From contig OX457037.1 of NCBI GenBank assembly GCA_949752735.1, forward strand, positions 18,481,539 through 18,545,538: DNA of 64,000 nt, written 5' to 3'. The notes below the pieces were generated by a model. The model made no database searches. It saw only the letters and a program-made list of their open reading frames with translations, and was not told where the DNA came from. The DNA comes from Lumbricus terrestris. Taxonomy: Eukaryota > Annelida > Clitellata > Crassiclitellata > Lumbricidae. Of this stretch, positions 23,656-32,717 are shown in pieces. Each line of letters opens with the position of its first letter. Within the stretch, counting starts at the first letter, position 1. A program made the translations under genes and the position numbers.

Positions 23656-24246
<591 letters not shown>

Positions 24247-25314
24247 TGTCTTAGAAGTAGTAGTAGGCTAGTAGTAGGAACAATAATGACAGAAATAATG
24301 ATTTTTAAAAAGATTTTTACTGATTTTTATTTTAATGATGCACTTTCATCGATTTCTTGTAATTTCCTGTGGTAAATAAAAAGGTGCAAAAACGTCGCAC
24401 ACTTTAGAAGCGTACACTACTGAAGACCAATGATGCTTGCAATGCAGCCATCTGAAGGTCTTCCGGTAAATATTCATCTGGCCATAGTTGCATTGGGATG
24501 ACCTTATGCAGCGAATCCGTTAATTAAAAAAAGTTCGGCTGGAGGAGAAAAACAGAATTGGAATTCCCTAATCCTATAGTATAGTTGCATTGTGTATGAC
24601 GCGCTGTAGCAGCTTCATTTTCCTTAGCTTTGACCCATGATGACCATTGTCCAGTCCTCCCCTCACCGTCTCATCTTTCCATTGACAGTTTATGGTCAGT
24701 ATACTCTGATATCTCAGTTGTTCAGGATACGCGGGTGGCGCAGATATCTCGAACAAATGTCCACCCTGCTGGACATCTGAATCATCAATTATTTTGCTGC
24801 TCGACAGTCGAGCACGTTAAACTTCGGACTAGCATCCACCCCTCGACAATAATTTGACCTTGGTCACATTGCCCAATATATCTGGATGTTATTGTACAGC
24901 CACCATCATCGCTGACTCGGGCGTCGAACCCGACTATCACGTACCATACACTCGATCTATCCAGTATAGCGACGTTGTATTAAATCCCGTCTTTGCCAAT
25001 CCGTCCACTAGTAATCGAACATGGCTACCGCTTCATCCTCTATCCTATTACGCTGTAATCCGATGGAAAAATGGACAAACATCTCTCATCGGCCAGCAGC
25101 TGAATGCACAGACCGGAGTCTTAGACTCGCTTGTCGCTGCTGCGTTGGAGAGGTATTACTGGAAACCGGTTTTAAATCGGCTTCGCAGATCTGTTAATTA
25201 AAATCCGGTTAGCGAATTCGAAACCAGAAGGCTGTTTTGTATCAAGTAGCCTAAGTGTGCCTACTAGCTTCTGTTGCAAACACAGAAGACTTAAGAGCGT
25301 AAATTTTTCATTCT
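24247..25314. other. Intronic DNA with an unrecognised 115-codon frame
   Basis: A plus-strand frame at 24854-25201 has protein-like composition (RTWLPLHPLSYYAVIRWKN) but matches nothing I know and has no promoter or splice context. It could be a transposon relic or chance. Confidence 0.25.
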
Positions 25315-25322
25315 GTTCTTAG

Positions 25323-28005
25323 CAGTGGCGGTGCCAGGATTTCAGGTTTGGGGGGGGCTGAAGCCCCCTGCCCTTCCTACCTCCCAGGGACGAAACTAGA
25401 AAATTTTCTTCCCCGGGCGGTCATATTGCAACCACCGTAGGCGCGAAGCTGCGAGTGCCGAATGCATGAACAAAGCACATACCGTCGTAAGCTCCCTAGC
25501 GGGGTCTGGGGCGGAGCCCCAGAAACAAACGCTTTTTTGGCAGTTGACATTGACTAAAGCACGTTACAGCCTCTTAATGTGCTAGCTATTTATGAACGAT
25601 AAAGTCCTGAAAATTTTTGAATTTCCACATTGCAAGAGTAGCATATTAGGCTGTCGTTTTTATGAAATGGCTCATCATTTCATTGCTGAAAGTCTTGGTT
25701 TATGCGCTGTCTTTCAACACTTCTAAAACGGTGTCAAACGCTGCTCTTATGAGTATGGGACAGAAAGAATAGCTCTGGCCTTAAACACCTCTAAAACGGT
25801 GTCAACCTCTGCTCTCATGCGTATGGGACCGAAGGAAAAGGGTTGGCCATAAACACCATTTAAACGGTGAAAACCAAAAGAAAAGCTCTGGCCTTAAACA
25901 CCTCTAAAACGGGTTAAACGTCTGTTATTATGCGTATCCGAAAGAAAAAATTCGGCCTTAAACACCTCTTGAACGGTGAAAACCGAAAGAAAAGCTCTGG
26001 CCTTAAATTAGACACCTCTAAAACGGTGTAAGCCGTAATGCTTTTATGCGTACGGGATCGAAAAAAAGCGCTGGACATAAACACCTCTAAAACGATGTCA
26101 ACCTCTGCTTTTATATGTATGGGACCGAAGGAAAATCTCTATCCTTAAACACCTCTAAAACGGGTCAACCTCTGCTCTTATGAGTATCCGAAAGAAAAGA
26201 TTCGGCCTTAAACACCTCTTAAACGGTGAAAACCGAAAGAAATGCTCTGGCCTTAAATTAAACACCTCTAAAACGGTGTAAGCCGTAATGCTTTTATGCG
26301 TACGGGATCGAAAGAAAAGTGCTGGTCTTAAACACCTTTAAAACGGTATCAACCTCTGCTCTTATGCGTATGGGACCGAAGAAAAAAAGGTTGGCCTTAA
26401 ACAACTCTTAAACGGAAAAAACCGAAAGTAAAGTTCTGGTCTTAAACACCTCTAAAACGGTGTCTACCTCTACTTTTATGCGTATGGGACCGAAAGAAAA
26501 GTGTTGGCCTAAAACACCTCTTAAACTGTGAAAAGCGAAAGTAAAGTTCTGGTCTTAAACACCTCTAAAACGGTGTCTACCTCTACATTTATGCGTATGG
26601 GACCGAAAGAAAAGGGTTGGCCATAAACACCTCCTAAACGGTGAAAACCGGAAGTAAAGTTCTGGTCTTAAACACCTCTAAAACGGTGTTAACCGCTACT
26701 TTTTTGCGTATGGGACCGAAAGAAAAGAGTTGGCCTTAAACACCTCTTAAAATTGGTGAAAACCGAAAGAAAAGCTCTGGCCTTAAACACCTCTAAAAAG
26801 GAGTCAACTACTGCTTTTATACGTATGGGCCGAAAGAAAAGCTCTGGTCTTAAGCACCTCTTAGACAGTGGAAACCGAAAGAAAAGCGCAGGTCTTAGAC
26901 ACCTCTAAAACGATGACAACCGTTGTTTTTTTACGTATGGGCCGAAAGAAAAGCTCTGGTGACTAGAAAACTGGTTCAGTACCTTGCTCTTAAGTGCTGT
27001 AATATGCCGAGCAAATTTCTGTCCAGGGTAACGGCCTCTGTTGTCATAGACCCTGGTCAAATCGGATCCATCCAAAAGCTCTGGCCTTAAACACCACTAA
27101 TACGATATCAGCCTCTGCTCTTATGCGAAAGCGACCGAAAGAAAGGCGGTGAAAATAAACACCTCTAAAACGGTGTAAACCGTAAAGCTTTCTTGCGTAT
27201 GGGACCGAAAGAAAAGTACTGTCATAAAAACAAGTAAAGTCCTATCCCGTTCCATGAGAAATATAGGGAGGCGCTCATCTCCTTTTCCATGGCCCTGAGC
27301 CAGCAATGGACGAATCCCAAGGTCCTGGACACGAGGCCAGTGTATCGCAGGACGAAGCTTGTGGTAAAAACGGTCAACAGGGAAAATGAGGGGTTTAGTC
27401 CTACACCCTGGCCCCCCATGTTGGGAGAGATTTGCCGACCCACCCATTGACCAGTGTCGGGTCGAGCCCGACACCCTGCGAAGGATTGGGGTCGATTGCT
27501 TGAAAGCTGTGGCCGTCCATAGCTAACACACAAACAAACAAACACAAGAGTTACCAAAATATATATTATATAGATACATATAATTATCTGCACATAAATG
27601 TTTTATATGCTAATAGCAATAGGACTTCTAGGTTGACCATAGTAATAATATTATATCAAACGTACATTCCCAGAGAGTGGTAGAATACACATCAAGAATA
27701 TATAAATATATAAATACTTGAATGAATGAATGAACAATATTTTGCGAAAATAGCAAGAGCACACACATTTTGAGGTGTGTAAGAGAAACATAATGCTAAT
27801 CTGCAACTACATTGTTGTGTCCCGTGTCCAGGACCTTGGGATTCGTCCATTGCCGGTGTACTGCGAGATTCTATCCGGCAGCAAAAACTATCCGAAAATT
27901 AAAAAATAAGCCGTTATAGACATTTTCCGCATTTTGCTTTTGGGGGGGCTGAACCGCATTTAGGGGGGCTTAGCCCCCCCTAGCCCCCCCCTGGCGCCGC
28001 CACTG
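25323..28005. mobile_element. Large hAT-type element D, family CAGTGGCGGCGC, minisatellite-filled
   Basis: Starts CAGTGGCGGTGCCAGG and ends CTGGCGCCGCCACTG. It is flanked by the exact 8-bp duplication GTTCTTAG (25315-25322 and 28006-28013). At 2,683 bp it is six to thirteen times longer than the other copies with the same ends. The interior is mostly the minisatellite at 25700-27230. No transposase frame survives. It ends only 79 bp before the left edge of the Polinton. Confidence 0.88.
25700..27230. repeat. Two-type minisatellite inside element D
   Basis: Units of about 65-70 bp (CTTAAACACCTCTAAAACGG, then CTCTGCTCTTATGCGTATGG, then GACCGAAAGAAAAG) alternate irregularly with shorter units of about 46 bp that lack the middle part. 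There are about 25 units in all, which is higher-order structure within one transposon. Confidence 0.85.
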
Positions 28006-28078
28006 GTTCTTAGCTCACATCAACTTCGTCAGTCGATTGTTTATCAAAAGTTGAGAGTCTCTTCAATCATGTTTACCG

Positions 28079-28084
28079 CATATT
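28079..28084. repeat. Left target-site duplication of the Polinton (CATATT)
   Basis: CATATT here is identical to 37348-37353. A 6-bp duplication is the known mark of Polinton/Maverick integration. Confidence 0.93.
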
Positions 28085-28131
28085 AGTAGAGGAAATACAA
28101 TGTAGTAAGCCCTTCCACTTTTCTGGCCCGT

Positions 28132-28208
28132 CACGTGACTGTATGACGTCATCTGTAATTTAATACTCTCACTGAAGACCATTGTTTTTGGCCCACTGGG
28201 CTATAAAT
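28132..28208 (+). promoter_or_regulatory. Candidate promoter inside the left TIR
   Basis: CACGTG (E-box) at 28132-28137 and a full CRE-type TGACGTCA at 28144-28151 are followed by CTATAAAT with TATA at 28202, facing the genes. The same trio exists in the right repeat facing inward on the minus strand (37281-37300 and 37225-37232). The motifs are plainly there; promoter activity is inferred. Confidence 0.5.
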
Positions 28209-28265
28209 CGTCACGCTTCACTGATCACGCTCTTTGATCCTTTTGATCTTTTGTTCTTTTGTATT

Positions 28266-28307
<42 letters not shown>

Positions 28308-28406
28308 CTGCAGGGATGCTGAAGGGGTGGGGAAGGGCTGGGGAAGGGGCTGGGGAAGGGGAAGGGCTTGGGAAGGGCTTGGGAAGGGCATGCGCGCCCC
28401 TCCTCC

Positions 28407-28446
28407 CCCTAACCCTAACCCTAACCCTAACCCTAACCCTAACCCT
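28407..28446 (+). repeat. Telomere-type (CCCTAA)n array in left TIR
   Basis: Six full CCCTAA units plus CCCT. The complementary (TTAGGG)n array of the same unit number lies in the right repeat. Confidence 0.95.
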
Positions 28447-28724
28447 CCCCCTCCCCTCCCTCCCCTCCCCTCCCCCTCTCCCTCCCCCTCCCCCTCCTCC
28501 ATGCTTCGTCAGCGCATTTCGATTGCACAGCATCTGCTTAGTCATTCTCACCATTCAGCATATTTTTATAAATAGAACATAGAATAATATATCGCTGCAT
28601 GCGCTAATAATAACCACAATTTATATGGCGCCACACCACTACAAGGAAGCCTATAAGAAGCGCGCTCTTTTCATTAGCAATCATTACATATTGAATCTTC
28701 TAAATAGCAGCAACAGCAGTTGAT

Positions 28725-28847
28725 ATGGGACCTAACACTGGTAAATGCGAAATGGACGTGTGCGGAAACTACAAATGTGAATGTATAATGTGTCAAGACG
28801 AAGATGATGATGATGCGAGCGCTCACATTGAAGATGAAAAGCTGTAA
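28725..28847 (+). CDS. Micro-ORF, 40 aa, cysteine-rich and acidic
   Basis: First open frame of the element. It has five cysteines (C8, C13, C18, C20, C23) followed by an acidic EDDDD run, and stops at TAA 11 bp before the RING ATG in a different frame. The spacing C-x4-C-x4-C-x-C-x2-C hints at a small metal-binding knuckle. It could be a real small protein, an upstream regulatory ORF, or the remains of the RING protein's N-terminus. I do not recognise it. Confidence 0.35.
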   Translation: MGPNTGKCEMDVCGNYKCECIMCQDEDDDDASAHIEDEKL

Positions 28848-28858
28848 AGTATAGTACT

Positions 28859-29050
28859 ATGAAACTTAAAGCGGAGAATGAAAGACTGAAGAAATCTGTT
28901 ATTTGTATAGTCTGTAAGGAAAAGCAAGTGCAGTCATTATCTTTTCCGTGTAGGCATGTGAATGTGTGTTTTCCCTGTGCGGACATTGCAACACACTGTC
29001 CCTCTTGCGGCGAGCGCATTCTTGGAATCGTCAGAATATACCTCGTATAA
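28859..29050 (+). CDS. RING-finger (C3HC4) protein, 63 aa
   Basis: After a short charged helix (about residues 1-12) the protein is almost entirely one RING domain. The ligands are C16-x2-C19, C31-x-H33, C37-x2-C40 and C47-x2-C50. PCRHVNVCFPCA and CPSCGERI resemble the RINGs of IAP and Mind-bomb-type E3 ligases. RING proteins pass ubiquitin from an E2 to a target; here the target is unknown. It is encoded upstream of the packaging ATPase. The stop TAA is part of a TATAAAAA that may drive the next gene. The small size means it could act as an adaptor or dimer partner. The domain call is firm; a role in host-protein turnover is inference. Confidence 0.8.
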   Translation: MKLKAENERLKKSVICIVCKEKQVQSLSFPCRHVNVCFPCADIATHCPSCGERILGIVRIYLV

Positions 29051-29053
29051 AAA
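29046..29053 (+). promoter_or_regulatory. TATA-like box before the ATPase gene
   Basis: TATAAAAA overlaps the RING stop codon and lies 43 bp before the ATPase ATG at 29089. A similar TATAAA precedes the next gene at nearly the same distance. Confidence 0.45.
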
Positions 29054-29088
29054 CAGCGGTATGCTTCAAAAGATATTTACTTTTTAAA

Positions 29089-29703
29089 ATGGACCCAACT
29101 TGGATGCATCCATTCTCTGCTATAATAAGCGGACCCAGTGGTTGTGGAAAAACCAACTTCACTTTACGTTTTATAGATCATTTAGACTATATGGTCAAAC
29201 CTGCAATAGAAAAAATTATATGGTGTTATGGTATATACCAAGAAATCTTCGATAAATACGCCCATGTACAATTTCACGAAGGATTGCCCGACCTGGCTAT
29301 TTTTGACGGCAAGCAAAAGACTCTGCTCATTTTAGACGATCTTATGAGTGAGACGGACGAGAGAGTTACCAAATTATTTACAAAGATTAGTCATCATATG
29401 AATGTTTCTATACTCTACCTGACGCAGAATCTTTTCTACAGCGGAAAGCACTCAAGAACAATCAGTTTGAATGCACATTACTTTGTACTCTTCAAAAATG
29501 TTAGAGACAGCACGCAGGTTTCAATATTAGCACGACAGATGTTTCCCGGCAAGGCAAACTTCATGATAGAAGCCTTCCAAGATGCTACTATGGCGCCTTT
29601 CGGATATCTTTTGGTCGATCTGAGGTCGGAAACTGACGAACGTTGTCGCATAAGGTCAAACATTTTCCCAGGCGAGACGCATTATGTCTATGTAAGGAAA
29701 TGA
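29089..29703 (+). CDS. Packaging ATPase (A32/FtsK-HerA type), 204 aa
   Basis: A P-loop ATPase with Walker A GPSGCGKT (residues 15-22) and Walker B LLILDD (79-84). A conserved TQN (in YLTQNLFY) follows at about residue 109, in the place of a sensor or arginine-finger region. About 200 aa is typical of the Polinton ATPase. Family knowledge: it pumps DNA into preformed capsids and is related to poxvirus A32 and adenovirus IVa2-like motors. A longer frame begins at 28966 but overlaps the RING gene. The ATG at 29089 is preferred because MDPTWMHPFSAIISGPSG places the P-loop close to the N-terminus, as in relatives, and because it follows the TATAAAAA. The gene is intact. Confidence 0.9.
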   Translation: MDPTWMHPFSAIISGPSGCGKTNFTLRFIDHLDYMVKPAIEKIIWCYGIYQEIFDKYAHVQFHEGLPDLAIFDGKQKTLLILDDLMSETDERVTKLFTKISHHMNVSILYLTQNLFYSGKHSRTISLNAHYFVLFKNVRDSTQVSILARQMFPGKANFMIEAFQDATMAPFGYLLVDLRSETDERCRIRSNIFPGETHYVYVRK

Positions 29704-29704
29704 A

Positions 29705-29710
29705 TATAAA
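29705..29710 (+). promoter_or_regulatory. TATA-like box before the 109-aa gene
   Basis: TATAAA lies in the 41-bp gap after the ATPase stop, 40 bp before the next ATG. Same arrangement as 29046-29053. Confidence 0.45.
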
Positions 29711-29744
29711 CGCCTGACTGCGCGACATCTCTCATTCAACCAAA

Positions 29745-30074
29745 ATGTCTGACGCCATTGAGGAGAAGTTTGCGAAACTCAGGCTGCTTAAAGAATCTTC
29801 ACCTAAAGTAAGGAAACGAATTTTAAAGGAGTGTAATTCTTCACTGCTTTGCTGCCTTTGCGAGTGTGCGCTCAACATTTTAAAAGGAACTGTACCTTTG
29901 AAAGTTGCTCAGAAGAAAAGACTCGGTCGATTCAAACACAAGCTGAGAAAGCTTGCATCCAAGAAGACACGTGTTAAAATCAAGAAACGCATAGTCCAGA
30001 CAGGCGGTTTCATAGGCGCCTTACTAACCCCTGTGCTCTCTTTTCTGGGAACATTGTTGAGTAATAAAATATAA
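29745..30074 (+). CDS. Small basic virion-like protein, 109 aa
   Basis: The protein is strongly basic, with K/R-rich blocks at about 19-27 and 57-85. It has a CCLCECALNILKG core (about 36-48) and a hydrophobic C-terminal segment GGFIGALLTPVLSFLGTLL. This layout, a DNA-binding-like body with a hydrophobic tail, recurs in small open frames of invertebrate Polinton-type elements. I believe it is a virion or core component, but the family has no established function that I know. The stop is followed by one T and then the ATG of the next gene. AATAAA at 30063-30068 sits in its last codons and could serve as a poly(A) signal. Confidence 0.7.
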   Translation: MSDAIEEKFAKLRLLKESSPKVRKRILKECNSSLLCCLCECALNILKGTVPLKVAQKKRLGRFKHKLRKLASKKTRVKIKKRIVQTGGFIGALLTPVLSFLGTLLSNKI

Positions 30075-30075
30075 T

Positions 30076-30777
30076 ATGGAGCATACGAAGAAAATGGTTC
30101 TGGTGGAGCCTAGGCAGATAGAGAAATGGAAGGAGACAATGCTAGACAAAACATTATCGAAATTGGATACGCAGATGTACGATATTCTGCATAGGAATAT
30201 TGCAGATGATGATAAGGCCAAATTGTATACCAACAGTTTGAGTCGTTACTTGAACATTGACAAACCCAGCATAGTTACAAAATTCGAAACTAAAGAAAAG
30301 GGGGCGGCGGCGGCGGCGGCGGCGGCGGCGGAGGCGGCGGAATCTACCGAATCTACAGACTCTATCGGCAGCAGCAGCAGCAGCATAGAAGCGCAAGTCT
30401 TGCAGACAGTTCCAAAGAAATGGAAAACACAGGCTGCTCAACTTTTAACGCACATGAAGAGCAATCCAAACTTGGCCTGGAATTCTAAAGGCGAACTTAT
30501 TTTGAAGGATGCAACTATTCCGAAAACACACATGGTCGATTTGGTGAACGATCTTATGAGAAAACGCACGACAGCTTCCCCACCCACCGGCTGGCGACTC
30601 TTGGCCGACGCTCTTAAAGACTCAAACATTCCTCGCGAACTTATAGGAAATAAAGAACGTTGGACCTATATTAACGATTCCACGGACGAAACGACAGCAG
30701 TTACGCCAAAGAGCACTCACGGCAAACAGCAGCTTTCCTCGTTGTCGCCTTCTTCTTCGGCCTGGCTGACTTACTGA
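30076..30777 (+). CDS. Polinton-associated protein of unknown function, 233 aa
   Basis: There are two conserved-looking blocks. The N-terminal 70 residues (VLVEPRQIEKWKE and a helix-rich stretch) and residues about 110-200 (VPKKWKTQAAQLLTHMK, IPKTHMVDLVNDLMRKR, GWRLLADALKDSNIPRELIGN) flank a low-complexity linker with a poly-Ala run from a GCG repeat and a poly-Ser run. Similar two-block proteins sit next to the integrase in related invertebrate elements; their role is unknown to me. The position before the integrase hints at DNA handling. Its TGA shares an A with the integrase ATG (TGATG). The frame is intact and probably length-polymorphic at the GCG tract. Confidence 0.7.
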   Translation: MEHTKKMVLVEPRQIEKWKETMLDKTLSKLDTQMYDILHRNIADDDKAKLYTNSLSRYLNIDKPSIVTKFETKEKGAAAAAAAAAEAAESTESTDSIGSSSSSIEAQVLQTVPKKWKTQAAQLLTHMKSNPNLAWNSKGELILKDATIPKTHMVDLVNDLMRKRTTASPPTGWRLLADALKDSNIPRELIGNKERWTYINDSTDETTAVTPKSTHGKQQLSSLSPSSSAWLTY

Positions 30778-31805
30778 TGGAATCGTACTTCGACCCCAAA
30801 ACACCCGGAAGCTTCGCCGGTGTGAATTCCTTTAAAAAACATTCTGACTTTAAAACTAATGACGTTAAAAATTGGCTGATTAAACAAGATGCGTACACTT
30901 TGCATAAACCTGTTAGGCTGAACTTTAGAAGGCGAAAAACTTTCGCGCCAGGTATTGACAATCTGTGGCAAGCAGACTTGGCGGATCTTTCGGCATTGGC
31001 GAAACATAACGATAAAAATAAATACATTTTAACCTGTATAGATGTCTTGTCTAAATATTCTTGGGCGCTCCCGCTAAAATCAAAGACTGGCGCGGCTCTG
31101 GTCGAAGCCTTTTCATCCATTCTTTTAGAAAGACAGCCGGCTAATTTGCAAACTGACAAGGGGACAGAATTCCTTAATAAACCCTTTCAATCCATGCTTC
31201 GTAAAAATTCTATTCGATTTTACACGTCCGAAAATAGTGACATAAAAGCCTCTGTGGTTGAGAGATTCAATAGAACTCTTAAGACTAGGATGTGGAAATA
31301 CTTTACTTATAATAATACATATAGATATGTAGATATTTTACAAGATCTAGTTCATTCGTACAACAACACTTATCACAGATCTATAGCCATGACACCCAGT
31401 CAGGTTTCTAAGGCTAACGAAAATATTATTATAAAACGATTGTACGGCGAGAAGAAGCGACCAGCCAATTGGAAATACGAAGTGAACGATAAAGTTAGAA
31501 TCGCAAAGGCCAGGATAGCATTCCAGAAGGGATACTTGCCGAGCTGGTCGATGGAAATCTTTAAGATTGTAACTCGTGTGCCTACCGACCCCGTAACCTA
31601 CGAGTTTGAAGATTTAAGTGGTGAAAAAATAAAAGGTAAATTCTACGAATTTGAGCTACAAAGAATTTTAAAGGAGGACGATATTTACACGGTGGAAAAA
31701 ATTCTGAAAAGTCGTAAGCGGCGCGGTAAGACGGAATATTTTGTCAAATGGAGAGGCTATGACGACAAGTTCAACTCCTGGACTCAGGATATATTCAAAG
31801 TCTAG
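30777..31805 (+). CDS. Integrase (RVE fold) with C-terminal chromodomain, 342 aa
   Basis: A retrovirus-type DDE integrase. The catalytic acids are D67 (WQADLADL), D127 (LQTDKGTEF) and E162 (SVVERFNRTLK), with 34 residues between the last two. A canonical HHCC zinc domain is not evident at the N-terminus. Residues about 230-290 form an SH3-like stretch (YEVNDKVRIAK and onward), and residues about 297-338 a chromodomain (YTVEKILKSRKRR, then EYFVKWRGYDDKFNSWT). Chromodomains bind methylated histone tails and can steer integration. Family knowledge: Polinton integrases insert the linear DNA and make 6-bp duplications, as seen at this element's edges. The start is fixed by a TGATG overlap with the previous frame. 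All catalytic residues are present. Confidence 0.93.
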   Translation: MESYFDPKTPGSFAGVNSFKKHSDFKTNDVKNWLIKQDAYTLHKPVRLNFRRRKTFAPGIDNLWQADLADLSALAKHNDKNKYILTCIDVLSKYSWALPLKSKTGAALVEAFSSILLERQPANLQTDKGTEFLNKPFQSMLRKNSIRFYTSENSDIKASVVERFNRTLKTRMWKYFTYNNTYRYVDILQDLVHSYNNTYHRSIAMTPSQVSKANENIIIKRLYGEKKRPANWKYEVNDKVRIAKARIAFQKGYLPSWSMEIFKIVTRVPTDPVTYEFEDLSGEKIKGKFYEFELQRILKEDDIYTVEKILKSRKRRGKTEYFVKWRGYDDKFNSWTQDIFKV

Positions 31806-31844
31806 CAAGAATTTCACACAGTCTGTCAGAGCACGCAAACGACA

Positions 31845-32714
31845 ATGTCGCATTTTTATCTTACTCTTCCAAGCAATAGCTCCATGCAGCATTTTCCCGA
31901 AAATACTACCGCACACTTTACAACGAAGTTGGAAAATGCCATCTCCCTCAAAGGTCGCTGGGAAGTTGCACTTCTGCAAATGCAGTACCCGCACACGTGG
32001 TACAACGTGCAAAGTGACCAGGGCGGCTTTACATTTGAACAAGTTCCTAAAAGAGGAAGCATCGACGCAGTATGCGCAACTATTCACCAATCTTTGCAGC
32101 TGCCCGCCGGGTATTACGAAAATATTGATGCCATAGTAGATGTCATAAATAGGAATATAGAGAATGCTGCAGAATTGCATTCGCTCGTGAAATATCCAAA
32201 ATTTAGATATGATGCGATAACTAAAAGATTCCATGGCAAGATCAATTTCGCTGCACGCGTAACCTTCACATCGCACTTGTGTGATATTTTGGGTATAGAC
32301 GAAAGACATAAAGTTGTCGAAAACAATAATTATGGCACATATTTTTACCATCAGCGTTACGAGGATTATATTAAAGCTTGGGATGAGGTTCCAGATTGGG
32401 AGTGGCAAGCTGATTACGGTTGCGATTTAAAACATAATTTTTCACATATATATGTGTATTGCAATCTGGTTGAATCTGTGGCGCTTGGCGATTCGAAAGC
32501 ACCATTACTTCGCATAGTTAATGTAGAAGATAAAAGCGTCGATACTGTGCACGTTTTGTACAAGTGCGGTATATACGTACCTATACAGCAGAAGAATTTC
32601 GATTCGATAGAAATATATATGAGAGGCAGTAACGGAAAATCGTTCCCATTCGAACATGGAAAGTCGTTCGTTGTACTTCATTTTAGACAGTGTAAAAATT
32701 TCAGTCTTGAGTAA
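31845..32714 (+). CDS. Capsid-associated (penton-like?) protein, paralog 1, 289 aa
   Basis: Begins MSHFYLTLPSNSS and is beta-rich throughout, with FTTKLENAISLKGRWEVALL near the N-terminus and YVPIQQKNFDSIEIYM near the C-terminus. It is a clear paralog of the next gene: start, middle (KFRYDAITKR) and end (APLLRIVNV) match. Such proteins accompany the major capsid gene in related elements. A single jelly-roll minor capsid or penton role is my inference and is not shown by a catalytic or binding motif. A 39-bp gap separates it from the integrase, and only 3 bp follow before the next ATG. The frame is intact. Confidence 0.72.
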   Translation: MSHFYLTLPSNSSMQHFPENTTAHFTTKLENAISLKGRWEVALLQMQYPHTWYNVQSDQGGFTFEQVPKRGSIDAVCATIHQSLQLPAGYYENIDAIVDVINRNIENAAELHSLVKYPKFRYDAITKRFHGKINFAARVTFTSHLCDILGIDERHKVVENNNYGTYFYHQRYEDYIKAWDEVPDWEWQADYGCDLKHNFSHIYVYCNLVESVALGDSKAPLLRIVNVEDKSVDTVHVLYKCGIYVPIQQKNFDSIEIYMRGSNGKSFPFEHGKSFVVLHFRQCKNFSLE

Positions 32715-32717
32715 ATA

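Larger units (their letters stand above)
28085..28555 (+). repeat. Left terminal inverted repeat of the Polinton
   Basis: The order is a unique part of about 180 bp, a (GAT)n tract, GGGGAAGGG-type repeats, GCATGCGCGCCCC, a CCCTAA array (28407-28446), a CCTCCCC tract, then GCTTCGTCAGCGCATTTCG. The right repeat holds the same blocks in reverse. Differences are a few substitutions near 28160-28185, fewer GAT units at the right, and one extra GGGGTGGGGAA unit there. Confidence 0.9.

Noticed and set aside
24854..25201. 115-codon plus-strand frame in intron 2
   Set aside because: It looks protein-like but matches no family I know, and it is not needed for the claudin-like transcript. Left as a note only.
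25500..25525. GC-rich hairpin GGGGTCTGGGGCGGAGCCCC as a bacterial-type terminator
   Set aside because: The context is an animal hAT element, and the motif recurs in related repeats.
28218..28582. Frames across the left TIR (Gly/Arg/Pro-rich)
   Set aside because: They run through GAT, G-rich and CCCTAA repeats. The same frames occur inverted at 36794-37222, as expected of terminal repeats.
28966..29088. 41-codon N-terminal extension of the packaging ATPase
   Set aside because: It overlaps the RING gene in another frame, and the ATG at 29089 gives the family-typical short N-terminus before the P-loop.
30701..31159. Minus-strand frames opposite the integrase
   Set aside because: They are shadows of the plus-strand integrase gene, which has catalytic motifs.
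31668..32408. 246-codon minus-strand frame over the integrase end and first capsid-like gene
   Set aside because: It overlaps two well-supported plus-strand genes and has no recognisable domain.
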